Shown: positions 1 to 9,506 of the stretch, piece after piece | Layout: each line of letters opens with the position of its first letter | Position numbering within the stretch: the stretch's first letter is position 1 | Assembly (NCBI GenBank): GCA_007280515.1 | Contig: QYPL01000001.1 | Span: 1-49,101, forward strand | Origin: Sediminibacterium sp. | GTDB lineage: Bacteria; Bacteroidota; Bacteroidia; Chitinophagales; Chitinophagaceae | Reading direction: 5' to 3' | DNA length: 49,101 nt | The notes under the pieces: model-generated | What the model saw: only the letters and a program-made list of their open reading frames with translations | Told to the model about the DNA's origin: nothing | Database searches by the model: none | Position numbers and translations under genes: made by a program

Positions 1-16
1 AATCCTAACGCGGTCA
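1..16 (+). tRNA. Probable 3' end of a tRNA gene (cut by window edge)
   Basis: The first 16 bases read as the end of a T-loop (AAT), the 3' strand of a T-stem (CCTAA), a seven-base acceptor strand (CGCGGTC) and a discriminator A. CCA is not encoded, which is common in Bacteroidota. A strong hairpin terminator follows a few bases later, as expected for a tRNA transcript. The acceptor 5' strand would have to be GACCGCG. The amino acid cannot be told from this fragment. This is an inference from a short stretch. Confidence 0.4.
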
Positions 17-22
17 CTAGCT

Positions 23-54
23 AAAAAAGCCTCCTTGAATTGGGAGGCTTTTTT
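23..54. terminator. Bidirectional intrinsic terminator
   Basis: The stem GCCTCC/GGAGGC (29-34 with 43-48) is flanked by six A's on the left and six T's on the right, so it works on both strands. It can end the presumed tRNA transcript on the + strand and the porP/sprF transcript on the - strand, whose stop codon (53-55) lies inside the T-run. Confidence 0.85.
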
Positions 55-1045
55 AATCAAATAAGCTTTTCAAATTATCTGAATGTTTACGTCCCAAAGA
101 AGTGGATAAAGAGAATTCAATGGTCTGAGGTCTTAAATTAGAGGAAGTCAAGCTATTGCTATAGATATCATAAGTCAGTCCTAATTTATATCTATTATAC
201 ATTAATCCTAGATAAGGAATTAAGGCATCCTTAGTTCTGTAAAAACAGCCCATATAAAACCGATTCATTTCATTATTAAGGGGTACCCCCACCGCAGCAC
301 CTGTATAAAAAAACTCTTTTTCTAATCGATTCTGGTAGTCTGCATGAAATATTAGCGTCTTATTGTCTGCTAGCTGATATTCAAGATTAAATAAAGCTAA
401 AAATTGATAATTTTGATTGGGCTCATTGGTAATAATAGTATTGGTAGTTCTATTCACTAGAAATTCACTTGCTCCTATCTGGAAATAACTTTTTTCAGAT
501 TGATATCCATACATAAAACCTGCATTGGTGGTATATTTAGTGGGGTATTTACTAATGGCCTCTAAACTGGAAGGATTAAAAAGTCTTCCGGAATAATATT
601 GATCTCCAAAACTTAGGAGAGATGCATCTAATGTTCTTGTCAAAATAGAATATCCAATGCCTAAAGCAAAATAGGAACTTTGTTTCTCATTAAAAAATAT
701 TCGGTACGCCAAACTATTAGAAATTGAATTGGTTTGTAAAATACCATTTAATACTTTTTCTGAGACTGCTTGTATACCATACCCAAAACTATTATTAGAA
801 CTTTCATTACTTTTAAAAAATCCGAAGTCAACTGCAGCCCCCGTCGTATAGAAGGGGTCACCTACTCCCGCATATTGAGTTCTAAAAAAACTTTGAAATC
901 TATTGTTCATACCAAAACCTACTGTAGCAGGGTTAAAATATTGAGTAGACATAAACCCTTGAGAATTATAGGGCGTTTGCGCATGTCCTATGCTAGAGGA
1001 TAAGCTGAAGAAGATGAAAACTGTGTATATTAAATTTTTCTTCAT
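53..1045 (-). CDS. PorP/SprF family type IX secretion system membrane protein
   Basis: A 330-residue outer-membrane protein of the PorP/SprF family. It has an N-terminal signal peptide ending around AHAQ (residue 23), then the typical opening YNSQGFMSTQYFNPATVGFG, in which family members place the N-P-A segment. Alternating aromatic beta-strand sequence continues to a polar C-terminus. Family members act with the type IX secretion system and are often encoded beside a large secreted protein with a CHU_C C-terminal signal. Here the ATG directly abuts the stop of such a gene (TAAATG), so the two are translationally coupled and this protein probably helps export or anchor that partner. The pairing is inferred from position. 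Confidence 0.85.
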   Translation of the reverse strand: MKKNLIYTVFIFFSLSSSIGHAQTPYNSQGFMSTQYFNPATVGFGMNNRFQSFFRTQYAGVGDPFYTTGAAVDFGFFKSNESSNNSFGYGIQAVSEKVLNGILQTNSISNSLAYRIFFNEKQSSYFALGIGYSILTRTLDASLLSFGDQYYSGRLFNPSSLEAISKYPTKYTTNAGFMYGYQSEKSYFQIGASEFLVNRTTNTIITNEPNQNYQFLALFNLEYQLADNKTLIFHADYQNRLEKEFFYTGAAVGVPLNNEMNRFYMGCFYRTKDALIPYLGLMYNRYKLGLTYDIYSNSLTSSNLRPQTIEFSLSTSLGRKHSDNLKSLFD

Positions 1046-4000
1046 TTATCTTAATAGAATAAAGGAACCCGTTTTTGAAACAGGTTCATCTTTATAAGTT
1101 ATATAGCTTATAAAATAAGTATAGGCATCCATTTCCTGGGGATTACCATTCACATTACCATCCCATCCTTGATTTAAATTAGTTGTTTGAAAAACAATAT
1201 TGCCCCACCTATTAAATATTTTTAAAAAATGGAATACCTTTAATCCTGCCCCATATTCAATTTTAAGTATATCATTTAAATTATCCCCATTAGGTGTAAA
1301 TGCTTTAGGTATAGATACTACAACAAGGTCTGAAACATCCATTTTATATATATCTTCTACTTTACAAGCAGTTAATACTTCAGTTCTTGTTAAAATATAA
1401 TTAATCGATTTATTACTTCTAAATAGCGGGTGCTCAATCAAGGGATTATTTAAATAGGTAGATGGGTACCATTCAAATTGAGTATAGCCAGGATCTTTTC
1501 TCAGTGGACTTAATACAGTATCTATATCTGCTAAAACAAATAAAGTAAAACTGGTAGGCAAAATGGGTAAAACTACTTTAACTGAATCCCCTTTTAAAAA
1601 TTGTTCATATTTAGGACAGTAGTCGTTGGTGATGGCTAACTTTACCATATAGGAACCAGTGGCAGCATAAGAATGGCTAATTGCTTTTGCTTTATCGAAT
1701 GTTTGGGTGTCTCCAAAATCCCATTTAAAATAGATGTTTCTAGCATCTTCAGCATTGGTATTTAAGGCCAAGGAAGTATTAATACATATAGCTGGATTAT
1801 AACTTAATGTATATTTAGGAATGACTAATTTCCTAATAAAAATAGGGTCTGATAGAAGCGAATTACATTTTCCATCATTTACTTTTAATTTGTAAAACCC
1901 TTCAAGACTAGTTGAGAATGTATCAGTTTTACTTGTATACAGAGACGCTCCATTCAATACCCAATTAAACAAATAGGCTCCCTCCCCTTTCAAAGTAATA
2001 GGATCTTCATTGCATATTATAGTATCTTTTGCTTTTAAAATAGCTGTTGGAATATTTTTTACCTCTAGCAATTTTAAATTATTAAAGTCATAAGTACATT
2101 GTTTTATGTCTTTTGCTGTAAGCGCTATGTTCACATTACCAGGTGCAACCCCATTTAAAATATTATCTTTAAAAATAGCTGCTGCATTATCAGTTTTCCA
2201 TTGATAGGTAAAAGGTCCCAGCCCTCCCTGTATGGCTGCTCTAAAAGAGAGCGTATCATACAAACAGGAATAGTCTTTAGCAGATGCAATGGTTAATGAA
2301 GTGGGAGGCGGCACAATGGTAATAGAAGCGGCCGTATCATCTGCGCAAATTCCTCCTGAATATGCCATTATTTTAATGGTAAAATTCATTTTTCCAGGGT
2401 ATACAAAATTTTTATACAAATGCTTGTAGGACTTGTCAAAACTAGGATTCTGATCTACGGTCGTATCTGATAAGTTTCTATCATAATCCCAAAATATAAT
2501 TAGCTTCCCAATACTACCAATATCCACAGTAGATTTATTAATTAATTCAACTTCTTTATTGGAACATAAAGCTGTATCATTTACTACTTTAAAAGTAGCA
2601 TTAGGGAAAGTACCATTTACTGTAAACGTAACTGCAGTGGAAGCTACGCAACCTGCTTTACTAGTCACTTCTAAGGAAACAGTATAATTACCTATATTGA
2701 GGTATTTGTGTTTAGGGTTCTGGGAAGTATCGGTATTGGGAGTATTTGTATTAGAAGCATCTCCAAAATTCCATTTATACCTGAAACTATTAGATAAATC
2801 TACAATTTTAGTACTGTCCTTAAATTGAGCAAAGGGATCTAATAAACAAACTTCAGGTAAAATAAAACCAACCTGCGGAATAGGATTATTTTTTATAATT
2901 TGACTTTGCTTAGCAATACAGCCATTTTCAGTAATAACCGCTAAAGACACTGTATAATTTCTTAAAGAATCAAAGGCATGTACTACCGATTTTTTTGAAA
3001 TGTCTATAGTATCTACTGCTAAATAATCGCCAAAGTCCCATGCTAATTTTTTTAATACAGCGCTTCCTCTAGCTGATGAAGCATCGGTAAAAGTTATTTC
3101 TTGTTTTTGGCACTTCAAAGCAGAAGTTCCAAAAACTACCTTTGGAAGACTGTCAATTAATATTTCTTTAGAAATGGTATCACTTATACACCCCACATCA
3201 TTTATAACAAAATACTTAATTACATATTTACCTGCCCTATTAGGTAAGAATTTAAAAGTTTTAGCATTTCCTTGGACGCCGCCTTCAACATTCCAAATAA
3301 AAGAACTTAAGCTTCTTTCGTCAGCTGCTAATAAGGTATTATCTTTCAAACTAATAGAATCGGAAATACAATTTGTTGAAATAATTTTATTATCTACCTT
3401 GGGAGCACTAGTTACCAATAAATCGAAATTTAACAGTTGCTCTCCACTACAGCCATCTGCTGTTGGATTATTAGCAATTACACTAATATTATATGTACCT
3501 GCAGAATCAAATTTAATAGGTGATTTTAAAGTGTATTTGAATATCAATTTCCCCGAAAGTGAGATATAAGAAGTATCTGCTTTAGGACTGTAATCAACAA
3601 TAGTATCATATTTAGGTATAATCCATTTTAAAGGTAGATTCCGATTAAGTTCATATGGCAAAGTTATGGATGGTGTAAAAACTGTTCCCTTACAAGTAAT
3701 GGGAAGTTTAACTGAGGCATATTTATTTTCTACGGTCAACTGCTGGTTCAAATCTCTAACATTAGTACCAGCATTATATCCATAAGATTCTGCAGCACCA
3801 TAACCGTAGGCAATTGCATTGAATCCAGAATCAGAAACAATAGTATGATAACCCGACTTAAGAGGATATTGGAAATAAACATACTTACTATTGTATGCAT
3901 TTAATTGGGGATTAGTTAAAGCAATATTATCTACTTTTAAAGAAGCAACACCCTCTTTAGGAATTAGAATGTTTACAAAATGTAAGGAATCTACAATCCT

Positions 4001-5149
4001 AGCAAAAGGTGTTGAATTGATGGTGACTTTATTGATTGTCTGTTCTAAAGGGCTTAAATAAATCATTTCAGGATCACCGTTATTACTAATATTGGTATTT
4101 CCATAAGCACCCGTAGTAGTAATGTATTGTGCAACATTAATAGGGAAATCTGATTCAATGAAATTAGATTCACTGGATTGAAATTCATAATAAAAATTAT
4201 TTATTAATGGATATTTAGTATTGATATCTGTACCATTTAATTTTACTTTTGCTGCTTTATCACTCACTGCAATTCTATAAAAATTGAGTGGCATTTTTGC
4301 AGTTGGAACAGTAATATAATTTTTACCCCATGCACTTGATGGAAGGCTTTGCTGAATAAGGTTATCCGCAGATGTAGATCTTGTATTATCAGAAATGGTG
4401 ATCTTACCTGAGCCAGAAAATACAGCAATTTTTTTACATGGATTTGCTGCTGTTGCCACAGATCTTATTATAGTACCAGTTAAATCTTCGCCCGTAGTTG
4501 TATTAATTAATCTTCCAAATATATTATAGATTTCTCCTTTTTTCAAAGTCTCTCTTATAGTATCTCCTACTTTATAATTGATGGTGTTTACACTAGGAAT
4601 AATCTCAATATTTGTATTGTCTTCTGTAGCTATTACAAAAGCAAAAGAATAAGAATAATTATTATTTGATACCTGTTTAAAGTTTAATGAATAGTAAGAT
4701 TGCCCTAATGTATTTGTTGGAAACAATAAGCTTGCCCCTGATATGCTACTATTGTATATATGTGCATATGCAATGATAGGATAGTCAGATGTAACATGAA
4801 TTCCTGTTTTTAATTTTCCTTCAATGGCAATTTTTGCATCTTGACTACCAGTCTTAGGTATAGGATCTGAAGAAATGACAGTGTTTGCTAAAAGTTTATA
4901 AGTTTGTTTATAACTCACCCCAGGTATTTCAACTGTGATATTCGCATCATGATCAGAAGTAAAATATAAAATCATGTCTTGAGCACCACCTGTTGAAACT
5001 ATATTACCCAAATTATCATACATGGAAACATGACTACCATATCCTACCCAAAAGTCTTTCCCTCTATTTGAAAAGTCTTGGCTAAAAGCTGAAAGGCTTT
5101 TAATGAGTATTAAAAATATTAAAAAAATTCTATATACGAAATGACGCAT
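1046..5149 (-). CDS. Giant secreted PKD-repeat protein with CHU_C (type IX, type B) C-terminal signal
   Basis: 1367 residues. Residues 1-24 are a signal peptide ending in AFSQ. Residues ~25-460 resemble the IgGFc-binding N-terminal domain seen in many Bacteroidota surface proteins (RGKDFWVGYG near the start, then repeated beta-strand units). PKD-like domains follow, with W-D/N-F-G-D cores near residues 703, 791 and 1141 and a divergent WDYDR copy near 886. The last ~90 residues (from IPKAFTPNGDNLND, ~1280) are the gliding-motility-associated C-terminal domain that marks type IX secretion cargo; FNRWG and the GWDG turn are visible. It is probably a surface adhesin or extracellular filament. 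It is translated just ahead of a PorP/SprF gene with no gap. The ligand is unknown. Confidence 0.85.
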   Translation of the reverse strand: MRHFVYRIFLIFLILIKSLSAFSQDFSNRGKDFWVGYGSHVSMYDNLGNIVSTGGAQDMILYFTSDHDANITVEIPGVSYKQTYKLLANTVISSDPIPKTGSQDAKIAIEGKLKTGIHVTSDYPIIAYAHIYNSSISGASLLFPTNTLGQSYYSLNFKQVSNNNYSYSFAFVIATEDNTNIEIIPSVNTINYKVGDTIRETLKKGEIYNIFGRLINTTTGEDLTGTIIRSVATAANPCKKIAVFSGSGKITISDNTRSTSADNLIQQSLPSSAWGKNYITVPTAKMPLNFYRIAVSDKAAKVKLNGTDINTKYPLINNFYYEFQSSESNFIESDFPINVAQYITTTGAYGNTNISNNGDPEMIYLSPLEQTINKVTINSTPFARIVDSLHFVNILIPKEGVASLKVDNIALTNPQLNAYNSKYVYFQYPLKSGYHTIVSDSGFNAIAYGYGAAESYGYNAGTNVRDLNQQLTVENKYASVKLPITCKGTVFTPSITLPYELNRNLPLKWIIPKYDTIVDYSPKADTSYISLSGKLIFKYTLKSPIKFDSAGTYNISVIANNPTADGCSGEQLLNFDLLVTSAPKVDNKIISTNCISDSISLKDNTLLAADERSLSSFIWNVEGGVQGNAKTFKFLPNRAGKYVIKYFVINDVGCISDTISKEILIDSLPKVVFGTSALKCQKQEITFTDASSARGSAVLKKLAWDFGDYLAVDTIDISKKSVVHAFDSLRNYTVSLAVITENGCIAKQSQIIKNNPIPQVGFILPEVCLLDPFAQFKDSTKIVDLSNSFRYKWNFGDASNTNTPNTDTSQNPKHKYLNIGNYTVSLEVTSKAGCVASTAVTFTVNGTFPNATFKVVNDTALCSNKEVELINKSTVDIGSIGKLIIFWDYDRNLSDTTVDQNPSFDKSYKHLYKNFVYPGKMNFTIKIMAYSGGICADDTAASITIVPPPTSLTIASAKDYSCLYDTLSFRAAIQGGLGPFTYQWKTDNAAAIFKDNILNGVAPGNVNIALTAKDIKQCTYDFNNLKLLEVKNIPTAILKAKDTIICNEDPITLKGEGAYLFNWVLNGASLYTSKTDTFSTSLEGFYKLKVNDGKCNSLLSDPIFIRKLVIPKYTLSYNPAICINTSLALNTNAEDARNIYFKWDFGDTQTFDKAKAISHSYAATGSYMVKLAITNDYCPKYEQFLKGDSVKVVLPILPTSFTLFVLADIDTVLSPLRKDPGYTQFEWYPSTYLNNPLIEHPLFRSNKSINYILTRTEVLTACKVEDIYKMDVSDLVVVSIPKAFTPNGDNLNDILKIEYGAGLKVFHFLKIFNRWGNIVFQTTNLNQGWDGNVNGNPQEMDAYTYFISYITYKDEPVSKTGSFILLR

Positions 5150-5243
5150 TTAAGGGGATTCTATATGCTAAAATATATATAAAATATCATTTTGCTCTTA
5201 TCTATCAATGATTTATATTTATTATGAAGCAAAAAACAATGAA

Positions 5244-5708
5244 TTGAAAATAGCTTTTATTTCTGTGGGCAAAGCCCATGAACCTTATATCAAGGAAGGG
5301 GTGCTTAATTTTACGCAAAGAATAAGCCATTACTACCCAATTGACTGGCAATTAATAGCCCCCGCAAAGGCTACTGAACCTGCACAAATAAAAAAAGTAG
5401 AGGCGGTAAGTATTTTGAAGGCCCTTCAATCAACCGATATACTTATACTTTTGGACGAAACAGGTAAAATGTTAAGCTCCCCTGGTTTAGCTAAATTAAT
5501 ACAACAGAAAGCCAATCAAAGTACGCAAAAAATTGTGTTTTTAATTGGAGGCGCTTATGGAGTAGCCGAAGAAATAAAAAAGCGTGCTCAATTCACATGG
5601 TCATTATCAGAGCTAGTGTTTCCTCATATGCTAGTTCGTTTAATTTTAGCGGAGCAAGTATACCGAGCATGTAGTATCTTGGCCAATGAAAAATACCATC
5701 ATCAATAA
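5244..5708 (+). CDS. rlmH: 23S rRNA (pseudouridine1915-N3)-methyltransferase RlmH
   Basis: SPOUT-class methyltransferase that methylates pseudouridine 1915 in helix 69 of 23S rRNA, using SAM. Visible family marks are the opening KIAFISVGKAHE, the LDETGK segment, the SAM-knot motif FLIGGAYGVAEE, and the C-terminal LAEQVYRA...YHH ending. An in-frame ATG at 5208 would add 12 residues (MIYIYYEAKNNE) not typical of the family. The TTG at 5244 gives 154 residues and places Lys-Ile right after the start as in most RlmH proteins, so I prefer it. Single gene between a minus-strand unit and the rhomboid gene. Confidence 0.9.
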   Translation: MKIAFISVGKAHEPYIKEGVLNFTQRISHYYPIDWQLIAPAKATEPAQIKKVEAVSILKALQSTDILILLDETGKMLSSPGLAKLIQQKANQSTQKIVFLIGGAYGVAEEIKKRAQFTWSLSELVFPHMLVRLILAEQVYRACSILANEKYHHQ

Positions 5709-5799
5709 TTTTAGCATCACCATATTCAATTTTATATTTTAAAAAATATTTTCAAAAGTAACTTTATAAGAATTAAATTATAAAAAATATATTACGCCA

Positions 5800-6438
5800 A
5801 TGAGCATTACTTTATATATCACTATTATTACTGTTGCTGTTTCCGTTTTAGCCATGTATAACCAAGCATTAATGGATAAGCTTATTTTTCATCCCTACTC
5901 CGTACATAACAATAATGAATGGTACCGATTTTTTACCTGCGGCTTAGTGCACGCCGATTTTATGCACCTTGCATTTAATATGTTTTCCTTTTATATGTTT
6001 GGCGACTATATAGAACAATATTTTGCCATGATTTTTGGAAGATCAGGTTCCTCCATGTATATCATATTATATGTATCCTCCTTATTAGTTTGTTTAATAC
6101 CTACTTACCTGAACCATTATAAACAATATAATTATAATAGCCTAGGGGCTTCAGGCGCTGTATCGGCCATTGTATTTGTTGGTATTTTTTTACAACCCAC
6201 AATGCAAATTGGATTATTTATTATTCCACCTATTATACCTGGTTTTATATTTGGCCCTATTTATTTAGGCTTAACAGCTTATTTAGCTAAAAGTGGACAG
6301 GGAGGCATTAACCATAGTGCCCATTTATGGGGATCTCTTTATGGAGTAGTCTTTCTAATTATTACCAGTTATTTTATAGGAAACTTTAATGTACTAAGCG
6401 CCTTTGTAGAACAAATTAGTGTTTATCTATCGAGGTAA
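5800..6438 (+). CDS. Rhomboid family intramembrane serine protease
   Basis: 212 residues with about six membrane segments. Rhomboid marks in order: an HxxxN motif in MHLAFN of the second segment, the catalytic serine in GASGA (Ser118), and the catalytic histidine in HSAHLWG (His175) of the last segments. These proteases cut membrane proteins within the bilayer; the substrate here is unknown. The short linker sequence SGQGGINHSAH before the histidine is usual in Bacteroidota rhomboids. The 3' end overlaps the tail of tilS on the other strand by 23 nt, so there is no room for a dedicated terminator between the two genes. Confidence 0.9.
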   Translation: MSITLYITIITVAVSVLAMYNQALMDKLIFHPYSVHNNNEWYRFFTCGLVHADFMHLAFNMFSFYMFGDYIEQYFAMIFGRSGSSMYIILYVSSLLVCLIPTYLNHYKQYNYNSLGASGAVSAIVFVGIFLQPTMQIGLFIIPPIIPGFIFGPIYLGLTAYLAKSGQGGINHSAHLWGSLYGVVFLIITSYFIGNFNVLSAFVEQISVYLSR

Positions 6439-7774
6439 TTACTAATACATTTTTTGTTTGATCGGTAATTTTAAAACGATCATCAATTCTTTGTCCTACT
6501 ACCCATACTAATTTATCGCCCATACTCAGTACAGCAATTTTTTGCTTGATAGCGGGACTTAGCTTAAGCCCTCCTAAAAAGTGATTTAATTTTTTCTTTT
6601 TGCGTAGTCCTAATGGATAAAAATAATCGGTGGGTTGCCAGGTTCTAAATAATAATGGCCATTCTAATTTATCGGCGTCTAAATAGGCATATTTTGATTC
6701 TTTCTTTATTTCACTAGGTGAAATAGCCTCTTTCATTTCAAAATGTAATACACCATTATTCACTTGTAATTCCCCATCTGCAACATGAATAATAACATGC
6801 TCTTTATCGGTATTGTTATCAATGATTTGAAGAGAATCATTAAACTTAATAAAGCGGTGCGAAGCAGTAGCAATATAGGCGCCGTTGACAGCTGCTAATA
6901 ATTTATGTACTTCGCTAATTTGCTGCGGCTTGAAACCATAATTTTTTATAAGCCCCCAAGTATAGGTAAAATTATGATTTACTTTTTTCCAATGCTTTAT
7001 AGGAATAGTCAAAATACCTTTTTGTACTCTTAGCCCTTTTTTCCAAAAATCCGTCACAGTAGACTCTACAATGGCTTCCGATTCTTTTAATCGATTTATT
7101 GTATCTAATACATTCTGGGTCATATTAGGAATAACTTCTTGAATAATAGGTACAATTTTATGTCTAAATAAATTACGGGTATAATCGTCCTTGCTATTCG
7201 AACTATCTTCTACAAAACTTAAATTATGCGTACTAGCAAATTGGGTAATTTCTTCTTTAGAAAAAGCAAGTAAGGGTCTTGCAATTGATAAAGTATCTTC
7301 TCTTCTTTCTGGAATACCGGTTAAACCATGCAAACCTGTTCCTCTGGAGAGTTGCATAAAAACAGTTTCTACCTGGTCATCGGCATGATGTGCAGTGAGT
7401 AATACTTTTTTTATGCTCGTATTTTCAGATAATAAAGTACTAAACCAAGCATACCTCATTTCTCTAGCCGCTTCTTGAATACCCATTTTATAAGTCTGGG
7501 CATAAGCTGCTGTTTCAAACTTATTCAGCGCTAAGGGAATTGAATATTTTGCTGCAAAATCTTTTACAAAATTTTCATCTTCGGTACTCTCTTCACCTCT
7601 TAATTGAAAATTAGCATGGGCCATACTTATAGTAGCACCTGCCTTATGCATTAGATAAGCAAGTACGATGCTGTCTACCCCACCACTTATGGCAATAATA
7701 AATGTCGATTTCTTTAATAAAAGCGCTGGAAATTTTTTTTCCCAATTTTTTGTAAAGGTTTCGAGCGTTAACAT
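6416..7774 (-). CDS. tilS: tRNA(Ile)-lysidine synthase TilS
   Basis: 452 residues. TilS converts C34 of the CAU-anticodon tRNA-Ile to lysidine with ATP and lysine. The N-terminal PP-loop ATPase signature SGGVDS is at residues ~30-35, followed by the AHANFQLRGEES segment and LLTAHHADDQVET, all typical. The C-terminal domain with LRTWQPTDYFYPLG is the TilS C-terminal substrate-binding fold. It starts 17 nt after glnS, so both probably share one transcript devoted to tRNA function. The stop codon lies inside the rhomboid gene on the opposite strand. Confidence 0.93.
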   Translation of the reverse strand: MLTLETFTKNWEKKFPALLLKKSTFIIAISGGVDSIVLAYLMHKAGATISMAHANFQLRGEESTEDENFVKDFAAKYSIPLALNKFETAAYAQTYKMGIQEAAREMRYAWFSTLLSENTSIKKVLLTAHHADDQVETVFMQLSRGTGLHGLTGIPERREDTLSIARPLLAFSKEEITQFASTHNLSFVEDSSNSKDDYTRNLFRHKIVPIIQEVIPNMTQNVLDTINRLKESEAIVESTVTDFWKKGLRVQKGILTIPIKHWKKVNHNFTYTWGLIKNYGFKPQQISEVHKLLAAVNGAYIATASHRFIKFNDSLQIIDNNTDKEHVIIHVADGELQVNNGVLHFEMKEAISPSEIKKESKYAYLDADKLEWPLLFRTWQPTDYFYPLGLRKKKKLNHFLGGLKLSPAIKQKIAVLSMGDKLVWVVGQRIDDRFKITDQTKNVLVITSIDKH

Positions 7775-7791
7775 TCAATAAATTGATTGGA

Positions 7792-9447
7792 TTATTTTTT
7801 TTGCTCTTTGGCCCAAGCATCTTTTAGGGTTACTGTTCTATTAAAAACAAGGGCTTCTTTAGTACTAGTTCTGTCTTGATAGAAGTACCCTTTTCTTAAA
7901 AACTGAAAGCGCATATCTAATGCATCGGATACCAAGGCAGGTTCAGCCCAGGCATTAGTTTTTGTTAAAGATTGCTCGTTAAGATAGTCTTTAAAATCTC
8001 CTTCTGCACCATCCACATCTTCCACTTTGAATAAACGGTCATATTCATTCAATACCACAGGAACTGCATGCTTAGCACTCACCCAATGAAGGGTTCCTTT
8101 CACATGAATACCAGATGTATCTGAACCACTTTTACTTTCTGGAACATAGCTCACATATACTGTTTGCACTACACCTGCAGCATCTTTTTCAAAGCTATCA
8201 CACTTAACAATGTAGGCACTCTTTAAGCGCACCATTAAACCTGGCCCTAATCTAAAATATTTTTTAGTAGGTTCTTCCATGAAATCTTCTCTTTGAATCC
8301 AAAGTTCATTAGAAAAAGGAATATCTCTCAGACCCCCTTCAGTATCTTCCGGATTATTTTCAGAATGTAATACCTCTTCTGCTTTATCATAATTAGTAAT
8401 GACTAATTTAATAGGGTCGGTTACCACCATTCTTCTTTGGGCAATTTTATTCAAATGTTCTCTCACACAAAACTCTAACAAACTAAAATCAATAATATTT
8501 TCTCTTTTAGCAATACCAATTCTATCGCAAAAATCTCTGATACTTTCTGGTGTATAGCCTCTGCGACGCATACCACTAATGGTAGGCATACGAGGGTCAT
8601 CCCAGCTAGTAACATGTCCCTCTTGCACTAATTGTAATAATTTTCTTTTACTTAAAATAGTGTAAGTAATATTTAAACGAGAAAATTCATATTGCTTGGA
8701 AGGAAAAATGCCTAAGTTTTCAATGCCCCAATCATATAAGGCTCTGTGTGGAATAAATTCCAAAGTACAAATAGAATGCGTAATTTTTTCAATAGCATCA
8801 CTTTGACCATGGGCAAAATCATACATGGGATAAATACACCATTTGTCGCTAGTACGGTGATGATGCGCTTTTTTAATGCGGTATAAAATAGGATCACGCA
8901 ATAGCATATTGGGATTGGCTAAATCTATCTTGGCCCTTAAAACTTTTGCACCATCTGCATATTTACCCGCCTTCATATTAGTAAATAATTCTAAATTTTC
9001 AGCGCTACTTCTATTTCTATATGCATTGCCTGTACCTGCTGCAGTGGGAGTTCCTTTTTGTAAAGCAATTTCTTCCGCAGTACTATCATCTACATAGGCT
9101 AATCCTTTCTCAATTAATTGTACAGCAAAACCATACAGCGTATCAAAATAATCCGATGCATAACATTCCTTCACCCAATGAAAGCCTAACCATTGTAAGT
9201 CGGCCTTGATACTATCTACATATTCAGTTTCTTCAGTGGAAGGGTTGGTGTCATCGAATCTTAAATTCGTGCCTCCTCCAAAATGAGCAGACAATCCAAA
9301 ATTTAAACAAATACTTTTAGCATGCCCAATATGCAGATACCCATTAGGCTCTGGTGGAAATCGGGTTAAAATTTGGTTGTACTTACCCGATGCCAAATCC
9401 TGGGATATAATTTCTTCAATAAAATTTAGATTCTTTTCCTCGCTCAT
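7792..9447 (-). CDS. glnS: Glutaminyl-tRNA synthetase
   Basis: Class I aminoacyl-tRNA synthetase charging tRNA-Gln. The HIGH-type signature is in PPEPNGYLHIGHAKS near the N-terminus, the KMSKS-type loop appears as LSKRKLL, and the C-terminal anticodon-binding beta barrels end in LKDAWAKEQKK. The longest frame begins at a TTG (9477), but that leader contains the -7 promoter element at 9466-9474, and the ATG at 9447 gives the family-like start MSEEKNLNFIEEII (551 residues). Presence of a direct GlnRS means Gln-tRNA need not be made by the amidotransferase route. Co-transcribed with tilS. Confidence 0.95.
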   Translation of the reverse strand: MSEEKNLNFIEEIISQDLASGKYNQILTRFPPEPNGYLHIGHAKSICLNFGLSAHFGGGTNLRFDDTNPSTEETEYVDSIKADLQWLGFHWVKECYASDYFDTLYGFAVQLIEKGLAYVDDSTAEEIALQKGTPTAAGTGNAYRNRSSAENLELFTNMKAGKYADGAKVLRAKIDLANPNMLLRDPILYRIKKAHHHRTSDKWCIYPMYDFAHGQSDAIEKITHSICTLEFIPHRALYDWGIENLGIFPSKQYEFSRLNITYTILSKRKLLQLVQEGHVTSWDDPRMPTISGMRRRGYTPESIRDFCDRIGIAKRENIIDFSLLEFCVREHLNKIAQRRMVVTDPIKLVITNYDKAEEVLHSENNPEDTEGGLRDIPFSNELWIQREDFMEEPTKKYFRLGPGLMVRLKSAYIVKCDSFEKDAAGVVQTVYVSYVPESKSGSDTSGIHVKGTLHWVSAKHAVPVVLNEYDRLFKVEDVDGAEGDFKDYLNEQSLTKTNAWAEPALVSDALDMRFQFLRKGYFYQDRTSTKEALVFNRTVTLKDAWAKEQKK

Positions 9448-9465
9448 GATGGTTATTAGTATGGG

Positions 9466-9474
9466 GTAAAGATA
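9466..9474 (-). promoter_or_regulatory. -7 promoter element of glnS-tilS
   Basis: TATCTTTAC on the minus strand matches the Bacteroidota -7 consensus TAnnTTTG at seven of eight positions. It lies 18 nt before the preferred ATG of glnS. No clear TTTG at the -33 spacing is visible. Confidence 0.5.
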
Positions 9475-9506
9475 CAAAAACCTGCCCCAAAAACCTACCC
9501 CAATGC

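Noticed and set aside
9448..9477. TTG start for glnS giving ten extra residues
   Set aside because: The leader contains the -7 promoter element and the extra residues are not typical of GlnRS; the ATG at 9447 fits.
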